Positions 48,086 through 59,557 of a DNA stretch of 64,000 nucleotides are shown piece by piece (the stretch's first letter is position 1; each line of letters starts with the position of its first letter). Under the pieces are notes generated by a model that saw only the letters and a list, made by a program, of their open reading frames with translations, was not told the DNA's origin and made no database searches. Both the position numbers and the translations under genes were made by a program. Origin of the DNA: Serratia entomophila (lineage in GTDB: Bacteria > Pseudomonadota > Gammaproteobacteria > Enterobacterales > Enterobacteriaceae); NCBI RefSeq assembly GCF_021462285.1, contig NZ_CP082787.1:3720001-3784000 (forward strand), written 5' to 3'.

Positions 48086-48892
48086 TTATTTGCCGCTGCC
48101 GGCGACGCTTTCGCCGCCCTTGGTCAGGTAATAAGCGCCCAGGATCGGCAGCATGGTCAGCAACATCACCGACAGCGCCACCACGTTAGTGATCGGCACG
48201 TCGCGCGGGCGGCCAAGCTGGTTCAGCAGCCACAGCGGCAGCGTGCGCTCATGGCCGGCGGTAAAGGTGGTGACGATGATTTCGTCGAACGACAGCGCGA
48301 ACGCCAGCATGCCGCCCGCCAGCAGCGCCGAGCCGAGATTCGGCAGGATCACGTAGCGGAAGGTTTGCCAGCCGTCGGCGCCGAGATCCATCGAGGCCTC
48401 GATCAGGCTGTAGGAAGTGCGGCGGAAACGGGCGATCACGTTGTTGAACACGATCACCACGCAGAAGGTGGCGTGGCCGATGACGATGGTCAGGATCCCC
48501 GGCTCGATGTTCAATGCCTTAAATGCCGCCAGCAGCGCCAGGCCGGTGACGATGCCCGGCAGCGCGATCGGCAACAGCAGCAGCAGCGAAATGCTGTCCT
48601 TGCCGAAGAAATCCCGCCGGTACAGCGCCGCCGCCGCCAAGGTGCCGAGCACCAGCGCCACGGCGGTCGCCAGGCAGGCGATCTGCGCCGACAGCAGCAC
48701 CGCGTCGATGATGTCCTGCCGCCCGGCGGCCACGCTGAACCAGTGCAGCGTAAAGCCCTTCGGCGGGAAGCTGAAGGCCGCATCCTCGGTGTTGAAGGCG
48801 TAGATGGCGATAATCGCCAGCGGGAAGTGCAGGAAGATCAGTCCGCCCCAGGCGGCCAGCTTCAGCCCAAAGGGCGCGCGTTCAGAGTGCAT
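48086..48892 (-). CDS. ydcV: Polyamine-type ABC transporter permease YdcV
   Basis: The 268-residue permease has six predicted helices and the EAA loop [21 protein letters not shown] that contacts the ATPase. It belongs to the PotC/YdcV class. Its start overlaps the ydcU stop by 11 bases. It is part of the YdcSTUV importer linked to putrescine. Confidence 0.95.
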   Translation of the reverse strand: MHSERAPFGLKLAAWGGLIFLHFPLAIIAIYAFNTEDAAFSFPPKGFTLHWFSVAAGRQDIIDAVLLSAQIACLATAVALVLGTLAAAALYRRDFFGKDSISLLLLLPIALPGIVTGLALLAAFKALNIEPGILTIVIGHATFCVVIVFNNVIARFRRTSYSLIEASMDLGADGWQTFRYVILPNLGSALLAGGMLAFALSFDEIIVTTFTAGHERTLPLWLLNQLGRPRDVPITNVVALSVMLLTMLPILGAYYLTKGGESVAGSGK

Positions 48893-49826
48893 CGAAGGCC
48901 CCCAGACGTTTCACGATGGCAAGATAGAGGGCGATCAGGACGATCGGCACCAGGGTAAAGGCGGCCGCCATCGGCATGTTGCCGATCGCCCCCTGCTGGG
49001 CGTACACCATGCTGCCGATAAAGTAGCCCGGCGGCCCCACCAGCTGCGGCACGATAAAGTCGCCCAGCGTCAGCGAGAAGGTAAAGATCGAACCGGCGGC
49101 GATGCCCGGCACCGCCAGCGGCAGGATCACGTGGCGGAAGGTCTGCGCCGGGCGGGCGCCCAGATCCGCCGAGGCATGCAGCAGCGAAGGCGGCAGGCGT
49201 TCCAGCGCCGCCTGGATTGGCAGGATCATGAACGGTAGCCAGATGTAGACGAACACCAGAAAACGCCCCAGCCCCGAGGTCGACAAGGTATTGCCGCCGA
49301 CGCCGGGCGCGGTGAGGATCGCCGCCAGCAACGGCTCCAGGCCCAGGTGCTGCAAGAACCACTGCGCCACGCCGTCCTTCGCCAACAGCAGCGTCCAGGC
49401 ATAGGCTTTGACGATATAGCTGGCCCACATCGGCATCATCACCGCGATGTAAAAAAACGCCTTGGTGCGGCCGCTGGTGTAGCGCGCCATGTAGTAAGCG
49501 ATCGGGAACGCCAGCACCGCGCTGGCCAGCGACACCAGCACCGCCATGGTGAGGGTGCGCAGAATGATGTCGTAGTTGGCCGGGTTGAACAGCGCGCTGA
49601 GGTTCGCCAGGGTCAGATCCGGCGTCACCGTCATGGTGAAATCGTCGAAGGTGTAGAACCCCTGCCACAGCAGCGTCAGCAGCGAACCGAGGTACACCGC
49701 GCCGAACCACAGCAGCGGCGGCACCAGCAACAGCAGCAGATACAACGTCGGGCGGCGATAAAGCCAGGTCGAGAGTGCGCGCACTTTACCGCGGCGCGCC
49801 GCAGGATATTCGATGCTCATCTCCAT
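48882..49826 (-). CDS. ydcU: Polyamine-type ABC transporter permease YdcU
   Basis: The 314-residue permease starts at ATG 49826, two bases beyond the ydcT stop; the longer frame reads through ydcT and is not conserved. Six helices are predicted, with the EAA loop [25 protein letters not shown]. The sequence is very close to E. coli YdcU ([19 protein letters not shown]). Overlaps ydcV. Confidence 0.95.
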   Translation of the reverse strand: MEMSIEYPAARRGKVRALSTWLYRRPTLYLLLLLVPPLLWFGAVYLGSLLTLLWQGFYTFDDFTMTVTPDLTLANLSALFNPANYDIILRTLTMAVLVSLASAVLAFPIAYYMARYTSGRTKAFFYIAVMMPMWASYIVKAYAWTLLLAKDGVAQWFLQHLGLEPLLAAILTAPGVGGNTLSTSGLGRFLVFVYIWLPFMILPIQAALERLPPSLLHASADLGARPAQTFRHVILPLAVPGIAAGSIFTFSLTLGDFIVPQLVGPPGYFIGSMVYAQQGAIGNMPMAAAFTLVPIVLIALYLAIVKRLGAFDAL

Positions 49827-49827
49827 C

Positions 49828-50856
49828 TCACCTTTCCTCCCGCAGCGGCACCATCGCCTCGCGCGGCCAGCAGGCGGTGACCGGCTGGCCAATCAGGCGC
49901 TGTTGGCCGGCGGCGTGCCACTGTGGGTTGGCCTGGCTGACCAGCAGCTTCTCGCCGCTGTTCAGCGTGATTTCGTAGCGCGTGGCCGCGCCCTGGTAAT
50001 GTATTTCCTGCAGCGTGCCCTGCACCTGAATGTCATCCCGCGCCGCACCGTCCTGCTCCAGCAGGCGGATATGCTCCGGCCGGATCGAGAAGGTGGCGCT
50101 CTCGCCGAGCAGGCGTTGCGCCAGCTCATTACGCACCACGTTGGAGGTGCCGACGAACTCGGCGACAAACGGCGTTTTCGGCCGCATATACAGCTCGCGC
50201 GGCGTGTCGACCTGCTCGATGCGCCCGTTGTTGAACACCGCCACCCGGTCAGACATCGACAGCGCTTCGCTCTGATCGTGGGTAACGAAAATAAAGGTGA
50301 TGCCCAGCTGGCGCTGCAGCTTTTTCAGCTCGCCCTGCATCTGCTCGCGCAGCTTGAGATCCAGCGCGCCCAGCGGTTCATCCAGCAGCAGCACCCGCGG
50401 CCGGTTGACCAGCGCGCGCGCCAGGGCCACGCGCTGCCGCTGCCCGCCGGACAGGTGCGCCGGTTTGCGTTCGGCGACGAAGCCGAGCGCCACGCTTTCC
50501 AGCGCCTCCTGCGCCCGCGCCAGCCGCTCACGTTTGGCGACGCCTTTCACCATCAGCCCGTAGGCGACGTTTTCCAGCACCGACATGTGCGGGAACAGGG
50601 CATAGTCCTGAAACACGGTGTTCACGTCGCGCTGGTACGGCGGCAGGTTGGCCGCTTCCTGACCGTGGATGCGGATCGAACCGGCGCTGAGCTGCTCAAA
50701 GCCGGCGATCAGCCGCAGGCAGGTGGTTTTTCCCGAGCCGGACGGCCCGAGCATGGAGAAGAATTCCCCATCCTGGATGTCGATGGATACCCGATCCACG
50801 GCGCGAACATCGCCGAAGGTCCGCGAAACATCGATAAATTGCACGGCAATGGTCAT
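49828..50856 (-). CDS. ydcT: Polyamine-type ABC transporter ATP-binding protein YdcT
   Basis: The 342-residue ATPase starts at ATG 50856, with GGAG nine bases upstream; the longer frame adds six residues. Walker A GPSGSGKTT, signature LSGGQRQRVALARAL and Walker B VLLLDEPLGALD are intact. A C-terminal TOBE-type regulatory domain follows from about residue 235. It powers the YdcSTUV importer. Translation is tightly coupled to ydcU. Confidence 0.96.
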   Translation of the reverse strand: MTIAVQFIDVSRTFGDVRAVDRVSIDIQDGEFFSMLGPSGSGKTTCLRLIAGFEQLSAGSIRIHGQEAANLPPYQRDVNTVFQDYALFPHMSVLENVAYGLMVKGVAKRERLARAQEALESVALGFVAERKPAHLSGGQRQRVALARALVNRPRVLLLDEPLGALDLKLREQMQGELKKLQRQLGITFIFVTHDQSEALSMSDRVAVFNNGRIEQVDTPRELYMRPKTPFVAEFVGTSNVVRNELAQRLLGESATFSIRPEHIRLLEQDGAARDDIQVQGTLQEIHYQGAATRYEITLNSGEKLLVSQANPQWHAAGQQRLIGQPVTACWPREAMVPLREER

Positions 50857-50932
50857 GATCTGCACTCCAAACAATCAAATGACTTCGGCGGGTTGGGCGA
50901 CAACCCGTAACCTAACCAGACCTATCCGCAAA

Positions 50933-51050
50933 ATAATTCGAGCTGCATCGAGGCGGCAACCAAACGCATCCCCGGAAGCGTACAAATCGTACGTGACCGG
51001 GGTAAGTGCGGGCAGCCAACAAAGAGGCGGCTTGAAATATGAAGGGGATA
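50933..51050. repeat. Diverged ERIC-like element between ydcS and ydcT
   Basis: About 118 bases retain the ERIC layout: GAGCTGCATCGAGGCGGCAA, a central CATCCCCGGAAGCG...CGTACGTGACCGGGG hairpin, GGGCAGCCAACAA, CGGCTTGAAATATGAAGGGGATAT. The central sequence differs from the consensus copies near iscX. It lies within the importer transcript, two bases from the ydcS stop. Confidence 0.75.
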
Positions 51051-52202
51051 TTAGCGGCCGCCCATGATGGCGATATAGTCCTGCGTCCAGCGGCTATAGG
51101 GCACGAACTTGCCGCCCTGCGCCTGCGGCGTTTTCCAGAAGGCGATTTTGTCGAACTGGTTGAACCCATTGGTTTCGCAGCCCTTCTCGCCCAGCAGCGC
51201 GCTGGCCTTGCAGCCCGCCGGTGAAGCCGGCACCGAGCCGAACCAGGCGGCCACGTCGCCCTGCACCTTCGGCTCCAGCGACCAGTTCATCCACTGATAG
51301 GCGCAGTTCGGGTGTTTGGCTTCGGCGTGCAGCATGGTGGTATCCGCCCAGCCGGTGACGCCCTCTTTCGGGAACACCGTGGCGATCGGCTGGCCTTCGC
51401 CTTTCAGCGCGTTGGCCTGATACGGCCAGGCGCTGGAGGCAACGACGCCCTCATTCTTGAAGTCGCTCATCTGCACCGAGGTGTCATGCCAGTAGCGGTG
51501 GATCAGCGCATGCTGGGTGCGCAGCAGCTTCAGCGCCGCCTGATACTGTTCTTCGTTCAACTGATAGGGATCGCTGATGCCGAGCTGCGGCTGGGTAGTC
51601 TTCAGGAACAGCGCCGCATCGGCGATGTAGATCGGGCCGTCGTAGGCCTGCACCCGGCCCTGGTTGCTCTTGCCGTCCGCCAGGTTCTGCTGCTGGAACA
51701 CCACCGCCCAGCTGTCCGGCGGCGTCGGGAAGGTTTTGGCGTTGTACATCAGCAGGTTTGGCCCCCACTGGTACGGCGTGCCGTAGGTTTTGCCGTCGAC
51801 GGTGTACCAGGCGCCATTCAGCAGCCGCGGGTCGATGTTTTTCCAGTTGGGGATCAGCGCGGTGTTGATCGGTTGCACCCGTTTGCCGAAAATCAGCCGC
51901 AGCGAGGCGTCGCCAGAGGCGGTGACCAGATCGTAACCGCCCTTGGCCATCAGGCTGACCATTTCATCGGAGGTGGCGGCGGTTTTCACGTTTACCGCGC
52001 AGCCGGTCTGTTTTTCAAACTGAGTGACCCAGTCGTAATTTTTGTCGGACTGGCCGCGTTCGATGTAGCCGGGCCAGGCGATGATATCCAGCCGCCCTTC
52101 GCCCTTGCCCAATGCCTGCGGCAGATCGGCCGCCTGGGCCAGGCCGCAAAGCACGGCGATACAGAGCGCGGAGACTGTGGTGACTGCGGTAGTTTTTCCC
52201 AT
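51051..52202 (-). CDS. ydcS: Polyamine-type ABC transporter periplasmic binding protein YdcS
   Basis: The 383-residue type 1/PotD-like binding protein has a signal peptide ending LCGLAQA-ADLP. The mature protein starts GKGEGRLDIIAWPGYIERGQ, typical of YdcS. It should capture putrescine or a related polyamine for YdcTUV. It lies 75 bases downstream of the aldehyde dehydrogenase gene, and an ERIC-like element separates it from ydcT, which may give it higher expression than the membrane subunits. Confidence 0.94.
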   Translation of the reverse strand: MGKTTAVTTVSALCIAVLCGLAQAADLPQALGKGEGRLDIIAWPGYIERGQSDKNYDWVTQFEKQTGCAVNVKTAATSDEMVSLMAKGGYDLVTASGDASLRLIFGKRVQPINTALIPNWKNIDPRLLNGAWYTVDGKTYGTPYQWGPNLLMYNAKTFPTPPDSWAVVFQQQNLADGKSNQGRVQAYDGPIYIADAALFLKTTQPQLGISDPYQLNEEQYQAALKLLRTQHALIHRYWHDTSVQMSDFKNEGVVASSAWPYQANALKGEGQPIATVFPKEGVTGWADTTMLHAEAKHPNCAYQWMNWSLEPKVQGDVAAWFGSVPASPAGCKASALLGEKGCETNGFNQFDKIAFWKTPQAQGGKFVPYSRWTQDYIAIMGGR

Positions 52203-52277
52203 CGTAATTACCCCTGTGTTGCGTGTCTGTGTGCGGCAGGGAACGGCTGCCGCGCTGATTTTTGCTTTATGGAACCG

Positions 52278-53741
52278 CTAAAAACTGGCTTTGAACTTCG
52301 CCATGACGTGCCTGACTACGCTGTAGTCCTGCAAAGAATCGCTGGACAGATCCTTGCCGTAGCCGGAGCGCTTGAGGCCCCCGTGCGGCATTTCGCTCGC
52401 CAACGTGAAATGGGTGTTGATCCAGGTGCTGCCATATTGCAAGTGAGCGGCGATGTGCAGCGCCCGGTCGATATTCTGCGTCCACACCGACGAGGCCAGG
52501 CCGTATTCGGAATCGTTGGCCCAGGCGACCGCCTGCTCCAACTGCTCGAAGCGGGTGACGCTGACCACCGGGCCAAACACCTCGCGCTGGACTATTTCGT
52601 CGCTTTGCAGACAGCCGGCCAGCAGGGTCGGTTGGTAATAGAACCCCGGCCCGGAGTGCGCGGCGGCGCCGGTGATCAATTCGATATGCGGCTGGCTGAG
52701 CGCGCGTTCGACGAAGCTGGCGACGCGATCGCGCTGCCTGGCGCTGATTAATGGGCCGATCTCGTTGTCCTGATCGCGCTTGCGGGCGAAGCGCAGGCTG
52801 GCCACCGCCTCGCCCAGCGCCTCGACCAGCCTGGGGTAAATACCGGCCTGCGCGTAGATGCGACAGGCGGCGGTACAGTCCTGGCCGGCGTTGTAATAGC
52901 CGTAGGTGCGAACGCTGTTGACCACCTCGTCCAGATCGGCGTCGTCACAGACGATCACCGGCGCCTTGCCGCCGAGTTCCAGATGGGTGCGCTTGACGCT
53001 TTTGGCCGCCGCCTGCAGGATTTTCTGGCCGGTGACGATATCGCCGGTCACCGACACCAGCCGCACCAGCGGGTGGCCGACCAGTTGGCTGCCGACGCCC
53101 TCTCCGCCGCCGTAGACGATGTTCAGCACCCCCGGCGGCAGAATGTCCTGCAGCGCCGGCACCAGCGCCAGAATGGTCAGCGGCGTATGTTCGGATGGCT
53201 TGAACACCACGGTGTTGCCCGCCGCCAGCGCCGGGGCTATCTTCCAGGCCGCCATCATCAGCGGGTAGTTCCAGGGGGCGATCGAGGCCACCACCCCGAC
53301 CGGATCGCGGCGGATCATCGAGGTATGCCCTTCGACATATTCCCCGGCCAGCTGCCCCTGCTGGGTACGCACCGCGCCGGCGAAAAAGCGAAACACGTCG
53401 ATCGCGGCCGGCAGATCGTCATTGAGCGCCTGATGCAGCGGCTTGCCGCAGTTCAGCGCTTCCAACTGGGCCAGCTGCACCGCCTGGCGTTCGATGGCGT
53501 CGGCGATGCGCAGCAAAATGGCGGCGCGGTAGGCCGGGGTGGTGCGCGACCAGTGGCCAAACGCCTGTTGCGCGGCTTTTACCGCATTGCCGACCTGCAC
53601 CGAGGAGGCTTCGCTAATGGAAACCAGCGTTTCGCCGTTGGCAGGATTAACGATGCACTCTTGCTGGCCCTCGCCTTCGACCGATTGACCGTTGATGAAT
53701 TGCTGACAGGACAAGCCTGAGAGGAACTGCACATCTGCCAT
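52278..53741 (-). CDS. Aldehyde dehydrogenase, PatD paralogue
   Basis: The 487-residue NAD-dependent dehydrogenase starts at ATG 53741, with GAGGCG upstream; the longer frame is not conserved. The catalytic Glu and Cys are in HLELGGKAP and [11 protein letters not shown], as in Pat[31 protein letters not shown] shows a close relation to the PatD encoded 4 kb away. Having two such enzymes in one locus suggests different aminoaldehydes, for example 3-aminopropanal versus 4-aminobutanal, since spermidine cleavage can give either. That split is inference. Confidence 0.88.
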   Translation of the reverse strand: MADVQFLSGLSCQQFINGQSVEGEGQQECIVNPANGETLVSISEASSVQVGNAVKAAQQAFGHWSRTTPAYRAAILLRIADAIERQAVQLAQLEALNCGKPLHQALNDDLPAAIDVFRFFAGAVRTQQGQLAGEYVEGHTSMIRRDPVGVVASIAPWNYPLMMAAWKIAPALAAGNTVVFKPSEHTPLTILALVPALQDILPPGVLNIVYGGGEGVGSQLVGHPLVRLVSVTGDIVTGQKILQAAAKSVKRTHLELGGKAPVIVCDDADLDEVVNSVRTYGYYNAGQDCTAACRIYAQAGIYPRLVEALGEAVASLRFARKRDQDNEIGPLISARQRDRVASFVERALSQPHIELITGAAAHSGPGFYYQPTLLAGCLQSDEIVQREVFGPVVSVTRFEQLEQAVAWANDSEYGLASSVWTQNIDRALHIAAHLQYGSTWINTHFTLASEMPHGGLKRSGYGKDLSSDSLQDYSVVRHVMAKFKASF

Positions 53742-53851
53742 CGCGTATCGCCTCTGAGTGACAAGAACGTTAACCAAATGTGAATAGGTTATTATCAATC
53801 AGACTAAGCGAGCCTCTGGCAGGCAACAAATTCTAAATACCGAAGGCCGCG

Positions 53852-53866
53852 TTCGATTAAATCGAA
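53852..53866. promoter_or_regulatory. Palindrome at the LysR gene end, candidate regulator site
   Basis: TTCGAT-TAA-ATCGAA is a perfect inverted repeat containing the LysR-type T-N11-A motif. It spans the stop codon of the LysR gene and lies 110 bases upstream of the aldehyde dehydrogenase start, where an activator of the polyamine operon could bind. Confidence 0.4.
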
Positions 53867-54780
53867 TGCTTGAGGCCGGCGGCGTGCATGGTGCCGTTTT
53901 CCCGCGCGATGGTGAGGAACGGCGTCACCAACTCCGGCCGCGCGCTGCCGCGGCGCCACGCCAGCCCGATATCCAACGGCTCCAGCAGATCCACCAGCTT
54001 GCGCGCTTCGATCATATTGCCCTCCAGCGACCAGGCGCGGTACGCCATGTCCGGCTGGATGGAAACCCCCATGCCCGCCGCCACCAGGCTGCGCACCGCC
54101 TCGGTCGAAGCGGTTTTCATGGCGATCTCCGGCTTCAGCCCGGCGCGCGCCCAGATACGCCGGGCGTGAACGTCCATTTCGTCGGCGTTGAGCTGAATAA
54201 GAGGCTGTTTGGCAACGTCCGCCAGGCTGATGCTTTCGTTTTCCAGCAGCGGGTGCAGCGGCGGCAGCCACAGGCGATACGGCGAGTGCATCAGCACCTC
54301 GGTCTGTAGTGCGTCGCGGTCCTCGATGTTCGACAGGATCAGCACGCCGATGTCTATCTCGCCGCTGACCAGCAGGTGCTCGATGTAAGGGCGTTCGTCT
54401 TCCACCACCTGGATGGTGACGTTGGGATAGGCCGACTTAAAGCGCGTCAGCAGTTCCACCAGAAAGTAGCCGGCCACCAGGCTGGTGACGCCGATGGTCA
54501 GCCTGCCGGTCAGGCTCTCGGTGCCGATCTGCAGGCTGCGCTTGGCGTTGTCCACCGTCGCCAGGATCAGATAGGACTGGCGCAGAAACTGATGCCCCTG
54601 GTGGGTCAGGTTCATTCCCTTGGCGTGGCGATCGAACAGCCGCACGCCGATTTCGGTTTCCAGCTGCTGGATAGCCAACGTCAACGAAGACTGGGAGACG
54701 AACACCGCCTGGGCGCCGGCGGAAATCGAGCCGGTTTCCGCCACGGCGATAAAGTGGCGGATCTGGCGCAGCGTCATCAT
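53857..54780 (-). CDS. LysR-family transcriptional regulator
   Basis: The 307-residue protein starts from ATG 54780 (or the next ATG, 54777); a GTG at 54786 is less likely because GAAAGG is well spaced to 54780. The N-terminal helix-turn-helix is MMTLRQIRHFIAVAETGSISAGAQAVFVSQSSLTLAIQQLE; the effector domain spans about residues 90-295. It is first in the minus-strand polyamine locus and is the likely regulator. Its start and ribosome-binding site lie at the end of an ERIC-like element. Confidence 0.87.
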   Translation of the reverse strand: MMTLRQIRHFIAVAETGSISAGAQAVFVSQSSLTLAIQQLETEIGVRLFDRHAKGMNLTHQGHQFLRQSYLILATVDNAKRSLQIGTESLTGRLTIGVTSLVAGYFLVELLTRFKSAYPNVTIQVVEDERPYIEHLLVSGEIDIGVLILSNIEDRDALQTEVLMHSPYRLWLPPLHPLLENESISLADVAKQPLIQLNADEMDVHARRIWARAGLKPEIAMKTASTEAVRSLVAAGMGVSIQPDMAYRAWSLEGNMIEARKLVDLLEPLDIGLAWRRGSARPELVTPFLTIARENGTMHAAGLKHSI

Positions 54781-54900
54781 CCCCACCGCCTTTCAAACCG
54801 CTGGGTTGTTGTCTGCGTGCGCTTACAGCCGCTTACCTGAGTAAGCGCCTGGGGATGCACGCCCTGGCCACCTGGCCGCAACTGGAAATTCATTGGGGAT
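54779..54900. repeat. ERIC-like element at the 5' end of the LysR gene
   Basis: This 122-base element has ATCCCC and GGGGAT termini. It follows the ERIC layout throughout (TTTCAAACCGCTGGGTTGTTG, CTTACCTGAGTAAGCGCCTGGGGATGCACG, GCCGCAACTGGAAATTCATT). Its left terminus supplies the Shine-Dalgarno (GAAAGG) and abuts the start codon of the minus-strand LysR gene. Confidence 0.75.
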
Positions 54901-55055
54901 CGCCTTAATCAAGATCGTTGAGTTGAGTGTAGATCCCGTGAGAAAAGCGATCGAAAAAACTATCAAAAACGCGATAGCCTTCGCTTTTTTAGAATGCCGA
55001 TGGCGGAAATGACTGAGAGATAACGCGTTGGGAGGTTTTTAGCGGGGGGCAAGAA
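54901..55055. other. Gene-free stretch between the ERIC-like element and the glnB-distal repeats
   Basis: This is an AT-richer first half (to about 55000) followed by GC-rich sequence. It could hold the LysR promoter. The open frames crossing it are repeat-derived and show no protein-like features. Confidence 0.5.
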
Positions 55056-55105
55056 GCCGAGCACCGCCCAAGCGCAAGCCGGCGGTGCTCGGTAGACGAT
55101 CGCAT
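55056..55105. repeat. 50-base direct repeat, copy 1, with internal hairpin
   Basis: Identical to copy 2 at 49 of 50 positions. Inside it CCGAGCACCGCC (55057-55068) and GGCGGTGCTCGG (55081-55092) form a perfect 12-base stem. The copies are 140 bases apart; the spacer also has ERIC-like fragments (GTGCGGGCAGCC, CCCCGGAGCGTAC). Confidence 0.85.
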
Positions 55106-55195
55106 ACTCGGGAGTCAAGGGCGTAGCGAGCGCCAGCCAGATTGAGTGCGGGCAGCCGCGCAGTGCCCCGGAGCGTACACGCAGTACGCGAGGAG

Positions 55196-55244
55196 GCCGA
55201 GCACTGCCCAAGCGCAAGCCGGCGGTGCTCGGTAGACGATCGCA

Positions 55245-55245
<1 letters not shown>
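55196..55245. repeat. 50-base direct repeat, copy 2, abutting glnB
   Basis: Second copy, with one change that turns one stem pair into a G-U pair. Its last base is the complement of the final base of the glnB stop codon, so the glnB message runs straight into the hairpin. Confidence 0.85.
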
Positions 55246-57216
<1,971 letters not shown>

Positions 57217-57347
57217 TGTTTAGGATCCCGCTTAATACGTTCCATAGTTATCTACGGTTGGTCATGCCGCAACAAAGTGCACGGAGTGTAAATCATTCCG
57301 CCCGTTTTGTTGAGACGCCTGCCTGCGCAGACGTCGGCAAGAAAACA

Positions 57348-58681
<1,334 letters not shown>

Positions 58682-58685
<4 letters not shown>

Positions 58686-59554
58686 CGCGCGTGAGACTCC
58701 TTGTTGGAAGCGGGCGGCACGTAGGTGTCCTCCGGATCCACCGGCAGGGCCGTGCCCTTCTCCGTTTCGGCTTCCGGCTCTGCGGCTCTGGCGGGCGCAG
58801 CATTCTTACCTGCGGCGTCGCCCTTTGGCTGCGCCGAGCTCCCCTCAGGGATTTCCCCCTGCAGCTGCTTACGCGACGAAAGTTGGCGCTCGATATCGGT
58901 CAGATTCTCCAGCTTGCGCGAGGTGTCCTGCAGCTGGGCCTGCAGCCGGACCTGCCCCTGGCGCAGGGTATCGATCTGGCCGTCGGCGCTTTCCTGCAGG
59001 CGCTGGTAACGCGCCTTTTCGTCGAACAGCGTAATCTGCAGCACCTGCTGCTGGCGCCACAGCTGCAGCAGCGGCCGCAGCGAACTCGGGAACGCCATGC
59101 GGTAGCTGTTCAGGCGATCGACAATCTGGCGGCGTTCGCCCGAGGTCGGCTCGGCGCTGCCCAGCAGAATGCTTTGTTTGAAAATGCCGGACCAGCTGTC
59201 GCCCGGCAGGGTTTTCGCCAGCGCGCGCGCCTGGGTTGAACCGATGCGATCGGCGCAGTCCATGGCGCGCAGCCAGTACAGTGAATTATCCAGCGCGTCT
59301 TTTTCATCCAGCTGCCACAGGGTATCGCAGGCCGCAATGCGGTAGTCCACCACCTTGGTGTCCGGGATCGCTTCCTGTTGCTGCTGGTTCAGGCCGCCGC
59401 TGACGGCGCGATCGACGCAGCCCGCCAGCAGAAACGGCATAAAGAAAACGGTGCCCAAAAAGGCGATTGGGCGCTTGCCGAGTGGCGCTCTCTGCGTGGC
59501 ACGCGGTGAACGTTCGGTCTGTGTTAGACGAAGGCGTTTAGACCATGTGTACAT
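58682..59554 (-). CDS. qseG: QseG (YfhG) outer-membrane lipoprotein
   Basis: The 290-residue protein has the lipobox FLLAGC (Cys46) after an unusually long basic N-terminus; a later start cannot be excluded. A coiled coil (about residues 185-240) is followed by an Ala/Glu/Pro-rich tail. QseG interacts with the sensor GlrK (QseE) and is needed for its signalling. It is between glrK (three bases upstream) and glrR. Confidence 0.9.
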
Positions 59555-59557
59555 TAT

